Source: Bacillota bacterium (GTDB lineage: Bacteria > Bacillota > Sulfobacillia > Sulfobacillales > JAIMBI01). Taken from it: a DNA stretch of 64,000 bases. A model generated the notes under the pieces. The model saw only the letters and a program-made list of their open reading frames with translations. It had not been told where the DNA came from and made no database searches. The first letter of the stretch is position 1. Each line of letters begins with the position of its first letter. The DNA is taken from assembly GCA_021820465.1 (NCBI GenBank), contig JAKADP010000002.1, forward strand, positions 1 through 64,000, read 5' to 3'. Shown one piece after another: positions 48,085-57,119 of the stretch. Made by a program: the position numbers and the translations under genes.

Positions 48085-48122
48085 GTCTGGGTGGCCAGCT
48101 ATTCATCCGGGGAGGGATCGCC

Positions 48123-48641
48123 ATAAAGGACCTCAGGGTCAACGACGAGATTCGTGCGCGGGAAGTGCGGCTGGTGGGCGACGGCGGGGAGCAGCTGGGC
48201 ATTGTGGCGCTGCGGGACGCGCTCCGGATGGCGGTGGAGCGCCGCGTAGACCTCGTCGAGGTGTCACCCACGTCGCGGCCGCCGGTGTGCCGGCTGATGG
48301 ATTACGGCCGCTTTAAGTACGAGCAGCAGAAGCGCGAGCGCGAGTCGCGGAAGAAGCAGCACGTGGTGTCGGTCAAGGAAATCAAGATGCGGCCCACGAT
48401 CGACGACCATGACTACGAGTTCAAGAAGCGAAACGCCGCCCGCTTCTTGGAAGACGGTGACAAAGTCAAGGTGACAGTGACGTTTCGGGGCCGCGAGATT
48501 GTCCACTCGGAGCACGCACGGGTTTTGCTGAACAAAATGGCCCAAGAGGTGGAGGCCCAGGGACTGGTGGAGCGGGCCGCCCGGGTGGAGGGGCGCGCTA
48601 TGATCATGATCCTGGCCCCGAAGAAAGGCGCCAACGCGTGA
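48123..48641 (+). CDS. infC: translation initiation factor IF-3, apparent AUA start
   Basis: KDLRVNDEIRAREVRLVGDGGEQLGIVALRDAL...RLMDYGRFKYEQQKR...KEIKMRPTIDDHDYEFK; GGGGAGGG SD before ATA at 48123. Confidence 0.93.
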   Translation: MKDLRVNDEIRAREVRLVGDGGEQLGIVALRDALRMAVERRVDLVEVSPTSRPPVCRLMDYGRFKYEQQKRERESRKKQHVVSVKEIKMRPTIDDHDYEFKKRNAARFLEDGDKVKVTVTFRGREIVHSEHARVLLNKMAQEVEAQGLVERAARVEGRAMIMILAPKKGANA

Positions 48642-48685
48642 TGGAGCGGCCCGCCGGTATCTAACGCAGTTAAGGATGTGGAGAA

Positions 48686-48886
48686 GTGCCTAAGATGAAA
48701 TCGCACCGCGGCGCTAAGAAGCGCCTGCGAGTCACCGGCACCGGGAAATTGGTGCACAAGCGCGCTGGCCGCAACCACATGCTGTATGGCAAGAGTGCCA
48801 GTCGCCGCCGTCGGCTCCGGGCGGCAGGCAGCCTCTCCAAGGGAGACACCGCCCGGACGAAGGCGCTCATGCCGTACGACCAGTAG
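48686..48886 (+). CDS. rpmI: 50S ribosomal protein L35
   Basis: MPKMKSHRGAKKRLRVTGTGKLVHKRAGRNHMLYGKSASRRRRLR. Confidence 0.97.
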   Translation: MPKMKSHRGAKKRLRVTGTGKLVHKRAGRNHMLYGKSASRRRRLRAAGSLSKGDTARTKALMPYDQ

Positions 48887-48947
48887 GTGCTGGCACCCGG
48901 TCTTTTGGCAGCACCAGGGTTCAACGGCTCGCTGAGGAGGAAATAGA

Positions 48948-49301
48948 GTGGCTCGGGTAAAGAATGGCATGGTGCGGCATCGGCGGCACAAAAAGATTCT
49001 CAAGTTGGCCCGAGGGTATCGTGGATCGCGCCATCGGCTGTTTCGCCCGGCCAACGAGGCGGTTCTGCATGCCCTGTGGTACGCCTACAAGCACCGCAAG
49101 AAGCGGAAGGGTGACTTTCGCCGCCTGTGGATCATTCGGATCAACGCAGCGGCGCGCATGCATGGGCTCTCCTACAGCACGCTCATGTTCGGCTTGAAGC
49201 GGGCCGGCGTGCAGCTGAACCGCAAGATGCTGGCCGACATGGCGGTGCGCGACCAGGAGAGCTTTGGGCGGCTGGTGGGGATGGCTAAGGGTCAGCTGTA
49301 G
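48948..49301 (+). CDS. rplT: 50S ribosomal protein L20
   Basis: MARVKNGMVRHRRHKKILKLARGYRGSRHRLFRPANEAVLHAL; GTG start. Confidence 0.97.
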   Translation: MARVKNGMVRHRRHKKILKLARGYRGSRHRLFRPANEAVLHALWYAYKHRKKRKGDFRRLWIIRINAAARMHGLSYSTLMFGLKRAGVQLNRKMLADMAVRDQESFGRLVGMAKGQL

Positions 49302-49303
49302 CC

Positions 49304-50092
49304 GTGGGTGTGGTGCTGCGTCCGCTGGACGACCCGCAGAACAAAGTGGTCAAGGCCGCCGCGCGCCTCGGCGTGAGTCGCGAGGCGCGCGAGCGGGCGG
49401 GCCAGGCGCTGGTGGAAGGCCCGCACGCCGTCGAAGAGGCGCTGGCCCACGGCGTGGCCGTGCGCACCGTGCTTTACAGCGCGCGCCTCTTGGACCGCCC
49501 CGGCGGGCGGGATCTGCTGGATCGCACCACATGGACGCGTGCGCGCATGATTTATGTCACCGACCGCGTGTTGGACACCGTGACGCAGGTGGAGTCGCAC
49601 CAGGGCATCGCTGCCGTCGTCGCGTGTGACTTGCCCTGCGCCGCCGTGGTGCCGGCGGCCCCCGCCCTCGTGCTGGAAGCGGTCCAGGATCCCGCCAACC
49701 TCGGGGCACTGGTGCGCTCGGCGGTGGCCTTCGGGTTTCGCGTGGGGGTGACGCGCGGGTCGGTGGATCCGTTCAACCCCAAGGCGTTTCGGGCCTCCGC
49801 GGCCACCATGTTTCGCGCAGGCCTGGTGCGGCTGGACTACGCGTGGTCCGTGCCAGCGGGCGTGAGCTTGGTGGTCAGCTCGCCGGCGGGCAACGTGCCG
49901 TATACGGACTGGGACTGGTCCCGCCCCACGGCGCTGGTGGTGGGCAACGAGGGCGCAGGCGTGTCGTCCGAGCTGGCCGACCGCGCGGTGGCCCGCCTCT
50001 GCATTCCGATGACTCCCGGCACTGAGTCGCTGAATGTGGCGGCTGCTGGCGCCGTCATTATGGCCGACGCCTATCACCGCCGCCCCTCCTGA
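49304..50092 (+). CDS. RNA 2'-O-methyltransferase, SpoU/TrmH family
   Basis: VLEAVQDPANLGALVRSAVAFGFRVGVTRGSVDPFNPKAFRASAATMFR; VVGNEGAGVSSELADRA; CIPMTPGTESLNVAAAGAVIM. Confidence 0.93.
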   Translation: MGVVLRPLDDPQNKVVKAAARLGVSREARERAGQALVEGPHAVEEALAHGVAVRTVLYSARLLDRPGGRDLLDRTTWTRARMIYVTDRVLDTVTQVESHQGIAAVVACDLPCAAVVPAAPALVLEAVQDPANLGALVRSAVAFGFRVGVTRGSVDPFNPKAFRASAATMFRAGLVRLDYAWSVPAGVSLVVSSPAGNVPYTDWDWSRPTALVVGNEGAGVSSELADRAVARLCIPMTPGTESLNVAAAGAVIMADAYHRRPS

Positions 50093-50171
50093 CCCCCGGC
50101 GCGCATGCGCCGGCGCCCGCCGTTGCACAGTAAGACACACGTCAGCTGGCGGCGGCAGGAGGGAGCGGGTC

Positions 50172-52127
50172 ATGGCCCCAAAGAGCAAACCAGCGCTGCA
50201 TCCGCGCAAGGGGGCACACCCGCATCCCCCATCGCCGCCCGGGCTCCAGGCGGCGCTCGCGCTGCGCCGTGAGCCGTGGCCGTGGCGCAAGGCGATCGGC
50301 GCCCCCATCGCCACCGCGATGGCGATGGCGCTGGGGTTGGCGCTGGGCCACTTTTCCTGGGGCACATGGGCGTTTATGGGGGCATTCACATCGATGTATG
50401 TGGATCCCATGCCGTATGGCCCGCGCGCCCGCCGGCTGCTGGCCGTGGGACTGGGCCTCGCGGCGGCCATGGCCGTCGGGTCGCTGGCGGCCGTGAGCTG
50501 GTGGACGATGGCGGTGGGCCTCGCGGTGGTGGCCGGGATGGGGACGTTTCTCACCGGAGCCTACGACGTCCCCTTGCCGGCCGGGTTTATGTTTGTGCTG
50601 GTGGCGTGCATTGCCGCCGCGCTGCCCGTCCATCCCGCGCTGACCCCCCTTCGGGTCGGATGGGCCCTCGCCGGGGCAGCCCTGGCTTGGCTCGTGGGCA
50701 TGGCGGGCTGGGGCTGGCACCCCCGGCGGCCCGAGCAGCAGGCGGTGGCCCACGCATTGGGGGCGCTGGCCCGCTATGCCGTGCATGCGGGGGGGCCCGG
50801 GGGATTTCGCGCGGAAGCTCAGGCGGCGCAGGCCGTGGCGGCGGCGGAGGCGGCTGTGGCTCCGCTGGCGCGCCTGAGGTTCCGGGGGCCGGACGCCACG
50901 CGCCTCGTGCTCTTGGCTCACGAGACCCGCCGGCTGTTTGATGCGCTGGCGCTGGAAGCCCCGCCGGCCCCCGCACGGGCTCAGGTGGGCCGCATCCGGC
51001 GCGCCGCCGACGCGGTGACCGGCGAGGTGTCGCCCCAGCGGGCGCCTGAGGCTGGGGGAGGACGTGTCGGGCGGGCTTTGGCCCGCCTCGAGCGGATACT
51101 GGTGTTTCGCGGCAGCTGGCCTGGCCTCGTCCCGGCCGCGAGCGGTGGGCCACCGACCCCCGGGGAGCGCCTGCGCGCGGCGTGGGGACGCACGTCGCTG
51201 GTCCGGGTGGACGCACTTCGCATGGCCTTGGCCGTCGCGGGGGGCACGGCGCTGGCGGGGGGGCTGGGCGAGGCTCATCCGTATTGGGTGCCGCTCACCA
51301 TCGCCGCTGTCCTGCAGGGGCAGAGCGTTCTAGGGATGCTGGAGCGAGGCATTCAGCGGGTGGCGGGGACAACAGTGGGGCTGGCGCTGGCGGGCGGGCT
51401 TCTGGTGTGGCACCCGGCGCCGTGGGCTACCGTGGCCGTCATGCTGGTGCTGCAGTTCCTGCTTCTGCTGTTCATCCGCGCCAACTATGGCGTGTCCGTG
51501 GTGTTCATCACGGCGCTGGCGCTGATCATCATCGTGACGGAGGTGCATGGGCCGGTTGGGCCTCTGCTGTGGGCCCGGTGGGTGGACACCCTGGGTGGGG
51601 TGCTGCTGGCCAGCCTGGCTCTGTGGCGCCTGTGGCCGCGCGACGCCTCCCGCCGGCTGCCGGCGGCCTTGGCCGAGGTGGTGGAGCAGGCGGGGCGCCT
51701 CTGGCGGCAGCGCCTGGCGGGGCCGGGGCCCGACCCCGCCACCGCGGCGCGGCTTGGGGCCGCCGTCGCGACCCTCGGGACGCTCAGTGCCGACGCCGCA
51801 GCGGAGTGGCAGCGCTCCCCCCGACTCGAGCGCCTCTGGCCGGCGATTGTCGGGGCCCGCCGCCTGGCCTGGGTGGTGCGGGCGGGGGCGTGCCGCCCTG
51901 CAGACACTCGCGCGGAGCAGGACGCCTGGACCCATGCCTTTGACCGCCTCGCCGCGGCCGCCCGGACGGGGTCTCTGCCAGAGTCTGGGCCCCTCAGGCG
52001 GCCAGCGACCGCGCCGGCGGTGCACGCCAGCCTGCTGACGCTGGATCGGGCCCTTGCGCGGGCGGCCAGCGCCGCGGAGGGAGGACGCGGCCCCGCGGCG
52101 CCCGCCGGCCAGCCGACGCCATCTTGA
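50172..52127 (+). CDS. FUSC family membrane protein (aromatic acid exporter-like)
   Basis: Two blocks of TM helices separated by a soluble region; SRLDALRMALAVAGG-like repeat (VRVDALRMALAVAGGTALAGGL). Confidence 0.75.
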   Translation: MAPKSKPALHPRKGAHPHPPSPPGLQAALALRREPWPWRKAIGAPIATAMAMALGLALGHFSWGTWAFMGAFTSMYVDPMPYGPRARRLLAVGLGLAAAMAVGSLAAVSWWTMAVGLAVVAGMGTFLTGAYDVPLPAGFMFVLVACIAAALPVHPALTPLRVGWALAGAALAWLVGMAGWGWHPRRPEQQAVAHALGALARYAVHAGGPGGFRAEAQAAQAVAAAEAAVAPLARLRFRGPDATRLVLLAHETRRLFDALALEAPPAPARAQVGRIRRAADAVTGEVSPQRAPEAGGGRVGRALARLERILVFRGSWPGLVPAASGGPPTPGERLRAAWGRTSLVRVDALRMALAVAGGTALAGGLGEAHPYWVPLTIAAVLQGQSVLGMLERGIQRVAGTTVGLALAGGLLVWHPAPWATVAVMLVLQFLLLLFIRANYGVSVVFITALALIIIVTEVHGPVGPLLWARWVDTLGGVLLASLALWRLWPRDASRRLPAALAEVVEQAGRLWRQRLAGPGPDPATAARLGAAVATLGTLSADAAAEWQRSPRLERLWPAIVGARRLAWVVRAGACRPADTRAEQDAWTHAFDRLAAAARTGSLPESGPLRRPATAPAVHASLLTLDRALARAASAAEGGRGPAAPAGQPTPS

Positions 52128-52149
52128 CTTTGCGCATCCGCCCCGCTAG

Positions 52150-52405
52150 CATCAGCAAAAATTGAACTCGATGACCAAGACAAGTAGCTCTCACCCGACG
52201 CCCAGGAAGCGCTTCCGAAGGGATCTCCCGGGATTGGAAGAAGCGTGCGGCGGGCCAGCGAAATTCCCTTGCGAGAGGCGCCCTGAACACCGTGGCTCGG
52301 CACGGAGTAGGGGTGACGGGGGCGCCCGATAGCGCGCGGAGAGCCGGCTTTGGCCGGAAATCAGGTGGTACCGCGAGCAAATCGCCCTGTGGGGGCGATT
52401 TTTTG
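52150..52405 (+). ncRNA. T-box leader upstream of pheST
   Basis: T-box core CAGGTGGTACCGCGAGC (52362-52378) followed by terminator ATCGCCC-tgtgg-GGGCGAT-TTTTTG (52381-52405). Confidence 0.92.
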
Positions 52406-52432
52406 TTTTGCGGCGTGAAGGGAGGGTGCCCG

Positions 52433-53476
52433 ATGGCGCGCAGGATGGGCAGCGAGGAGTGGGCCACCGCGGCGCTGGCCGAAATCGCGGCGGCCAAGAC
52501 GGTGGCGGACGTCGAGGCGCTCCGGGTCCAGTACCTGGGGCGGCAGGGCCGCGTGACGCGCGAGCTGCGGGCGATGGCGGGTCTGCCGCCCGACGAGCGG
52601 CGAGCGCGGGGCGCGGTGCTGAACGCCTGCAAGGCCGATATCGAGCAGGCGCTGGCCCAGCAGCGGGAAGTGCTGACACGGGCGGAGCAGGCCCAGCGCC
52701 TGGAGGCGGAGCGGCTGGATATGACGCTGCCAGGGGTGCCGCCGGCGTGGGGCACGATGCACCCCATCACCCGGGTGCGGCGGCGTCTGGCCGACGTCAT
52801 GGTGCGGCTGGGCTTCACGATCCGCACCGGGCCTGAGCTGGAAACCGAGTGGTACAACTTTGAGGCCCTGAACATGCCGGCGGAGCACCCGGCCCGGGAG
52901 ATGCACGACACATTTTATCTGGAGGCGCCGTACGTGCTGCGCACGCACACCTCGCCCTTTCAGATTCGTGCCATGCGGGAGGCCGGCGGAGAGCTGCCCC
53001 TGCGGGTGGCCACGCTGGGCTTCACCTACCGCCGCGACGATGATGCCACGCACACGCCGCAGTTCATGCAGATGGAAGGGCTGGTGGTGGATCGTGGCAT
53101 TGGGCTGCCCGACTTGAAGGGCGTGGTGTTGGCGGTCGTGCGGGACGTGTTTGGCCCGACGGAGCGCGTCCGGCTTCGCCCCAGCTTCTTTCCGTTCACC
53201 GAGCCCTCGGCGGAGGTGGACATGAGCTGTCCGCTGTGCCTGGGCGCCGGGTGCCGCGTGTGCCACACGGGCTGGATCGAGGTGTTGGGATCTGGCCTGG
53301 TGCATCCCCGGGTGTTGGAGGCGGGGGGGTATGACCCCCGCGAGGTGTCGGGCTTTGCCTTCGGGTGGGGCGTGGAGCGTGTGGCCATGCTCCTGTACGG
53401 CCTTGACGAGCTGCGTCCGCTCTATCAAAACGATGTGCGCTTCCTGCAGGCGTTTGACGCGTGGGGCGCCTGGTGA
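52433..53476 (+). CDS. pheS: phenylalanyl-tRNA synthetase alpha subunit
   Basis: HPITRVRRRLADVMVRLGFTIRTGPELETEWYNFEALNMPAEHPAREMHDTFYL; GFAFGWGVERVAMLLYGLDELR. Confidence 0.97.
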   Translation: MARRMGSEEWATAALAEIAAAKTVADVEALRVQYLGRQGRVTRELRAMAGLPPDERRARGAVLNACKADIEQALAQQREVLTRAEQAQRLEAERLDMTLPGVPPAWGTMHPITRVRRRLADVMVRLGFTIRTGPELETEWYNFEALNMPAEHPAREMHDTFYLEAPYVLRTHTSPFQIRAMREAGGELPLRVATLGFTYRRDDDATHTPQFMQMEGLVVDRGIGLPDLKGVVLAVVRDVFGPTERVRLRPSFFPFTEPSAEVDMSCPLCLGAGCRVCHTGWIEVLGSGLVHPRVLEAGGYDPREVSGFAFGWGVERVAMLLYGLDELRPLYQNDVRFLQAFDAWGAW

Positions 53477-53525
53477 GCAGGGGCCCTCATTCCGGGGAGA
53501 TGCGACGGGGAACAGGAGGTGTGAT

Positions 53526-55862
53526 GTGGACCTGCCGATGAGTTGGCTCCGGGAGTGGCTGCCGGGTCTGGAGCTGGAGCCCGAGCGCATTGCCGCGCAG
53601 CTGGAGCAGATGGGTTACGAGCGGGATGGGCTCGTGGCCGGCGAGGCGGATCTGGCCGCGGTGCGGCTGGGGCAGGTGCAGGAGCGGCGGGCTCATCCCG
53701 CCGCTGACCGCCTGGCGGTGCTCATCGTGTCCGTGGGGGCGGGCGAGCCGGTGCAGGTGGTCACCGGCGCCCCCAACGGCCACCCGGGCGACCGGGTGTG
53801 GCACGCCCCGCCCGGGACCCGGCTGCCTGACGGGCGCCAGTTGGGTGTGGAGCACTTTCGCGGCGTGCGGTCCGACGGCATGTTGCTGTCGGCCGAGGAG
53901 CTGGGCTATGTGGGCGCGGGCGGCGGCTTGTGGATTTGGGAGGGGCCGGGGCAGGTGGGGGACCGATGGCCAGCGGTCATGGGCACCGAGGCCGTCCTCC
54001 AACTCTCCCTCACCCCGAACTTGGCGCAGTATGCCCACTCCGTGCTGGGCGTGGCGCGCGACTTGGCGGCCTTGGCGCGCCAGCCGCTGCCGCCGCTGCC
54101 TGCAGGCCTTCCCTTGACGGGTGGCGACGCGCTGGTGCAGATTGACGCCCAGGATTTGTGCCCGCGCTACGCGGTGGCTCAGCTGGCGTGCGCGGCCCCG
54201 TCGGCGGGCGTCCCCCCGCTGTGGCAGCGGCGCCTGGCCCTAGCCGGGGCTCGGCTCATCCATCCGATCGTAGACGCCACGAACGCCGTGCGCATCGACA
54301 TGGGCCAGCCGCTGCACGCGTTTGACTTGGACCGAGTGCGGCTGCCGCTGGTGGTGCGGCGCGCCGCGGCCGGCGAGCGGCTCGTGCTGTTGGATGGAAC
54401 CACGGTGACGCTGGGCTCAGAGGACCTTGTCATCGCCGATGCGGATGGGCCGGTCGCGCTGGCGGGTGTGATGGGTGGTCAGCGGTCGGCCGTGACGGCG
54501 GACACCCGCCGCGTGCTGCTGGAGTCGGCCCACTTCGACCGCGCGAGCGTCTACCGCACGGCCCGGCGGCATCATTTGGGGAGCGACGCGGCGGCGCGGT
54601 TTGGGCGCGGAACCGACGTGGAGGCGGTGCTGCCCGCCGTGGCCCGGTTTGTGGACCTCCTGCGCACGTTCGGTGTGGACGTGGCGGTGGAGGCGGTCCA
54701 GGTGGTGGGGCCCCCTCCCCGACCCCGCCATACCGCGTTTCAGCCGGAGCGCCTCCGCACGTGGACCGGCCTGGCCCTGGACGACGCGGAGCTGGCGCGC
54801 CACCTGGAACGCTCCGGTTTCACGCTGGAAGCCGGCCGCATTCGCGTGCCCAGCTGGCGAGTGGACATCGAGGGGCCGCAGGACCTTGCCGAGGAAGTGA
54901 CGCGGCTGGTGGGGATGGATGCTGTGCCGGCGCGGCTGCCGGAGCGGGCCACCCCAGGTGTCGGGGACCCCGATACCCGGCAGGCCGATCAGCTGCGCGA
55001 TTGGCTGGTGGCCGGGGGGTTCGTGGAAGTCGTCTCGCGGAACTTCATTCCGCGCGGTGTGTCGGAGCGCCTAGGCCTCGTCCCACCCATGCATGTGCTG
55101 AAAAACCCGCTCCGCGAGGAAGAAGCCGTGATGCGCACCAGCGTGTGGCCTGGCCTCCTGGAGGCGGCGCGCTACAACCGGGGCCGCGGCGGTGATCGGC
55201 TGGCGCTGTTTGAGGTGGGCCCCGTGTACCAGGGCACGCCCGCAGCTCCCGTGGAAAGCGTGGAAGCCGGCGTCCTGGCCATCCTGGGTGAGTGGCCCGG
55301 CCTGTTTGGGACGTTGCGGCAGTCGGTGTACGACCTCAAGGGCCTCGTGGAGGAAATCTCCCGCCGCCTGGGCTGGGGGTTTGATTGGGCCCCGTGGGCC
55401 GGGCCCGCCGGCGCACTGCACCCCGGGCGCTCGCTGGCCATTGTGCGCGATGGCCAGGTGTGGGGAGCCCTGGGCGAGCTGCACCCAGCGGTGCTGGAGG
55501 AGTGGCGGCTGCCCCGCACGGCGGTCGCCCGCTGGCAGGTGCCGCCCGTGGTGGCGGGGCGGGAGCGCGGGGGCCCGCGGCCCCTGCCACCGCCCCCGTA
55601 CCCCGCCGTGCGGCGCGACGTGTCCCTGCTGGTGCCCGATGGAATGCCCTGGGCCCACATTGCCGCCTTGCTGCGGCGCCACGCAGGACCCGACGTGGAG
55701 TCTATTCGGCCCTTCGACCGGTACGTGGACCCGTCGGGGACCGCGGTGACGGTGGCCATCCGCTACCGGGCGGCGGATCGCACGCTGACCGACGCCGACG
55801 TGGACAGCCGGCAAGCCGCGCTGGTGGCGGCGCTGGCCGAGGCGGGCATTACGCGGCGCTGA
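53526..55862 (+). CDS. pheT: phenylalanyl-tRNA synthetase beta subunit
   Basis: MSWLREWLPGLELEPERIAAQLEQMGYE; VVTGAPNGHPGD; IVDATNAVRIDMGQPLHAFDLD; C-terminal anticodon-binding fold; GTG start after AGGAGG. Confidence 0.96.
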   Translation: MDLPMSWLREWLPGLELEPERIAAQLEQMGYERDGLVAGEADLAAVRLGQVQERRAHPAADRLAVLIVSVGAGEPVQVVTGAPNGHPGDRVWHAPPGTRLPDGRQLGVEHFRGVRSDGMLLSAEELGYVGAGGGLWIWEGPGQVGDRWPAVMGTEAVLQLSLTPNLAQYAHSVLGVARDLAALARQPLPPLPAGLPLTGGDALVQIDAQDLCPRYAVAQLACAAPSAGVPPLWQRRLALAGARLIHPIVDATNAVRIDMGQPLHAFDLDRVRLPLVVRRAAAGERLVLLDGTTVTLGSEDLVIADADGPVALAGVMGGQRSAVTADTRRVLLESAHFDRASVYRTARRHHLGSDAAARFGRGTDVEAVLPAVARFVDLLRTFGVDVAVEAVQVVGPPPRPRHTAFQPERLRTWTGLALDDAELARHLERSGFTLEAGRIRVPSWRVDIEGPQDLAEEVTRLVGMDAVPARLPERATPGVGDPDTRQADQLRDWLVAGGFVEVVSRNFIPRGVSERLGLVPPMHVLKNPLREEEAVMRTSVWPGLLEAARYNRGRGGDRLALFEVGPVYQGTPAAPVESVEAGVLAILGEWPGLFGTLRQSVYDLKGLVEEISRRLGWGFDWAPWAGPAGALHPGRSLAIVRDGQVWGALGELHPAVLEEWRLPRTAVARWQVPPVVAGRERGGPRPLPPPPYPAVRRDVSLLVPDGMPWAHIAALLRRHAGPDVESIRPFDRYVDPSGTAVTVAIRYRAADRTLTDADVDSRQAALVAALAEAGITRR

Positions 55863-55953
55863 CCTAAGAGGCGTGTGGTGTCAAAAAAAGTCGAGGTGGG
55901 GCAGGAAAAGAGGCGCATCGGCGAGAATGAGTCGCCAGAAGTAGCGGGGAGGG

Positions 55954-56274
55954 ATGGCAATGGCGGGTTCCGAGGGCGGGACCGTCACCCGCACGGTGGT
56001 GGCGATCTACGGCGAGGAGTATCCCCTGGTGAGCGACCTGCCCCCGGAAGCGGTGCACGCGCTGGGACGCATGGTCGACACGCGGCTCCGCATGCTGGCG
56101 GCCAAGCACCCGCGCGTGCCGTCGACGCGGCTGTCCATTTTGACGGCCCTGACCCTGGCGGAAGAGCTGGCGCGGACCAAGGCGGAGCACGCCGAGGCCG
56201 TGGCGGCCCTGCAGGCCCAGTGGCGGCGCGAATCCAACACCCGCCGCGTGGGCCAGGGCGGCCAAAGCAGCTAG
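55954..56274 (+). CDS. zapA: cell division protein ZapA
   Basis: TVVAIYGEEYPLVSDLPPEAVHALGRMVDTRLRMLAAKHPRVPSTRLSILTALTLAEEL. Confidence 0.88.
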   Translation: MAMAGSEGGTVTRTVVAIYGEEYPLVSDLPPEAVHALGRMVDTRLRMLAAKHPRVPSTRLSILTALTLAEELARTKAEHAEAVAALQAQWRRESNTRRVGQGGQSS

Positions 56275-56320
56275 GCACAGCCAAGCGGGCCGGCGTGGGT
56301 GCGGCCCGCTTTGCTGTGCC
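56274..56320 (+). terminator. 19-bp hairpin (single mismatch) after zapA, no U-tract
   Basis: GGCACAGCCAAGCGGGCCG-gcgtgggtg-CGGCCCGCTTTGCTGTGCC. Confidence 0.6.
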
Positions 56321-56390
56321 TGCCCGGCGCTCGGCGTTGCGCGACCGAGTGCTGCGCGGTGTTCCGCGGGTTATTCTAGAGACGCGAGCT

Positions 56391-57119
56391 GTGGCAAGGA
56401 TTGAGCCGGTGGACGGAAGGGGGCGGGCCGTGGGCGGATCTTTGTGGGTGGTGTCTCAGGGCACCGCCCTGACGGCAGGCGCACAGCGGGGAGACGTCGA
56501 CGTGCGCTTGGGCGCGGCGGACACGCCGCGCAGCACCACGGTCCGTGCGGCCCTGCTGACCGGGCAGAACCCGCTGGCGGCCGCGGGAGCGCCCCAGCGC
56601 GGGCGCCCCACGCCGGCGCTGAGCGCCTTCGTGCGCCAACATGTGCTCTGGGCCGGGCCCCGGGACCTCTGGGCCAACGCCCATCGGCCGGATGCGTTTC
56701 GGGGCGAGCCATCGGTGATGATGGTGGCCGCGGCCGCGGCCGGCGTCACCGTCCGCACCGTGGGCCACCTTCGCCGGGGCGAGGCGGTGGCCGGTGACGT
56801 CACCGGGGCGTCCCTGATTCGCCGCGGGCATTCTGACCTGATGCCAGACACGCCCGAGCGCGTCGTGGAGCGGCTCGCGGGCTGGGCGGCCCTTGGCCAC
56901 CGCGTGTGGTGGGAGCTCGATCCCCACGTGGATGGCGGGGTGGTGGACGCGGTTCTGTCGGCGCTAGGACAGCGGGGCGTGCGGTGGGCGGCCATCGGGC
57001 TGCCGGGGCCGGGGGTCGACGTGTGGCCCGATGCGGTTGCCGTGTGGAGTGGCGTAGACTGGACGCCGCCTGCCGCCATCACGGAGCTGCTGCCCTCGTG
57101 GTGGCGGCAGGCGCCGTGA
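56391..57119 (+). CDS. hypothetical protein, translationally coupled to mutS2
   Basis: Long frame VARIEPVDGRGRAVGGSLWVVSQGTALTAGAQRGDVDVRLG...LPSWWRQAP; stop overlaps mutS2 GTG. Confidence 0.65.
   Translation: MARIEPVDGRGRAVGGSLWVVSQGTALTAGAQRGDVDVRLGAADTPRSTTVRAALLTGQNPLAAAGAPQRGRPTPALSAFVRQHVLWAGPRDLWANAHRPDAFRGEPSVMMVAAAAAGVTVRTVGHLRRGEAVAGDVTGASLIRRGHSDLMPDTPERVVERLAGWAALGHRVWWELDPHVDGGVVDAVLSALGQRGVRWAAIGLPGPGVDVWPDAVAVWSGVDWTPPAAITELLPSWWRQAP

Noticed and set aside
47949-48122. N-terminal extension of IF-3 from ATG 47949 in the ORF track
   Set aside because: Covers the L20-type leader and its terminator; IF-3 homology starts at 48126 after a good SD and ATA.
52361-53590. 409-aa minus-strand ORF opposite pheS
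   Set aside because: Shadow ORF of pheS; composition dominated by H, R, Q, G, P.
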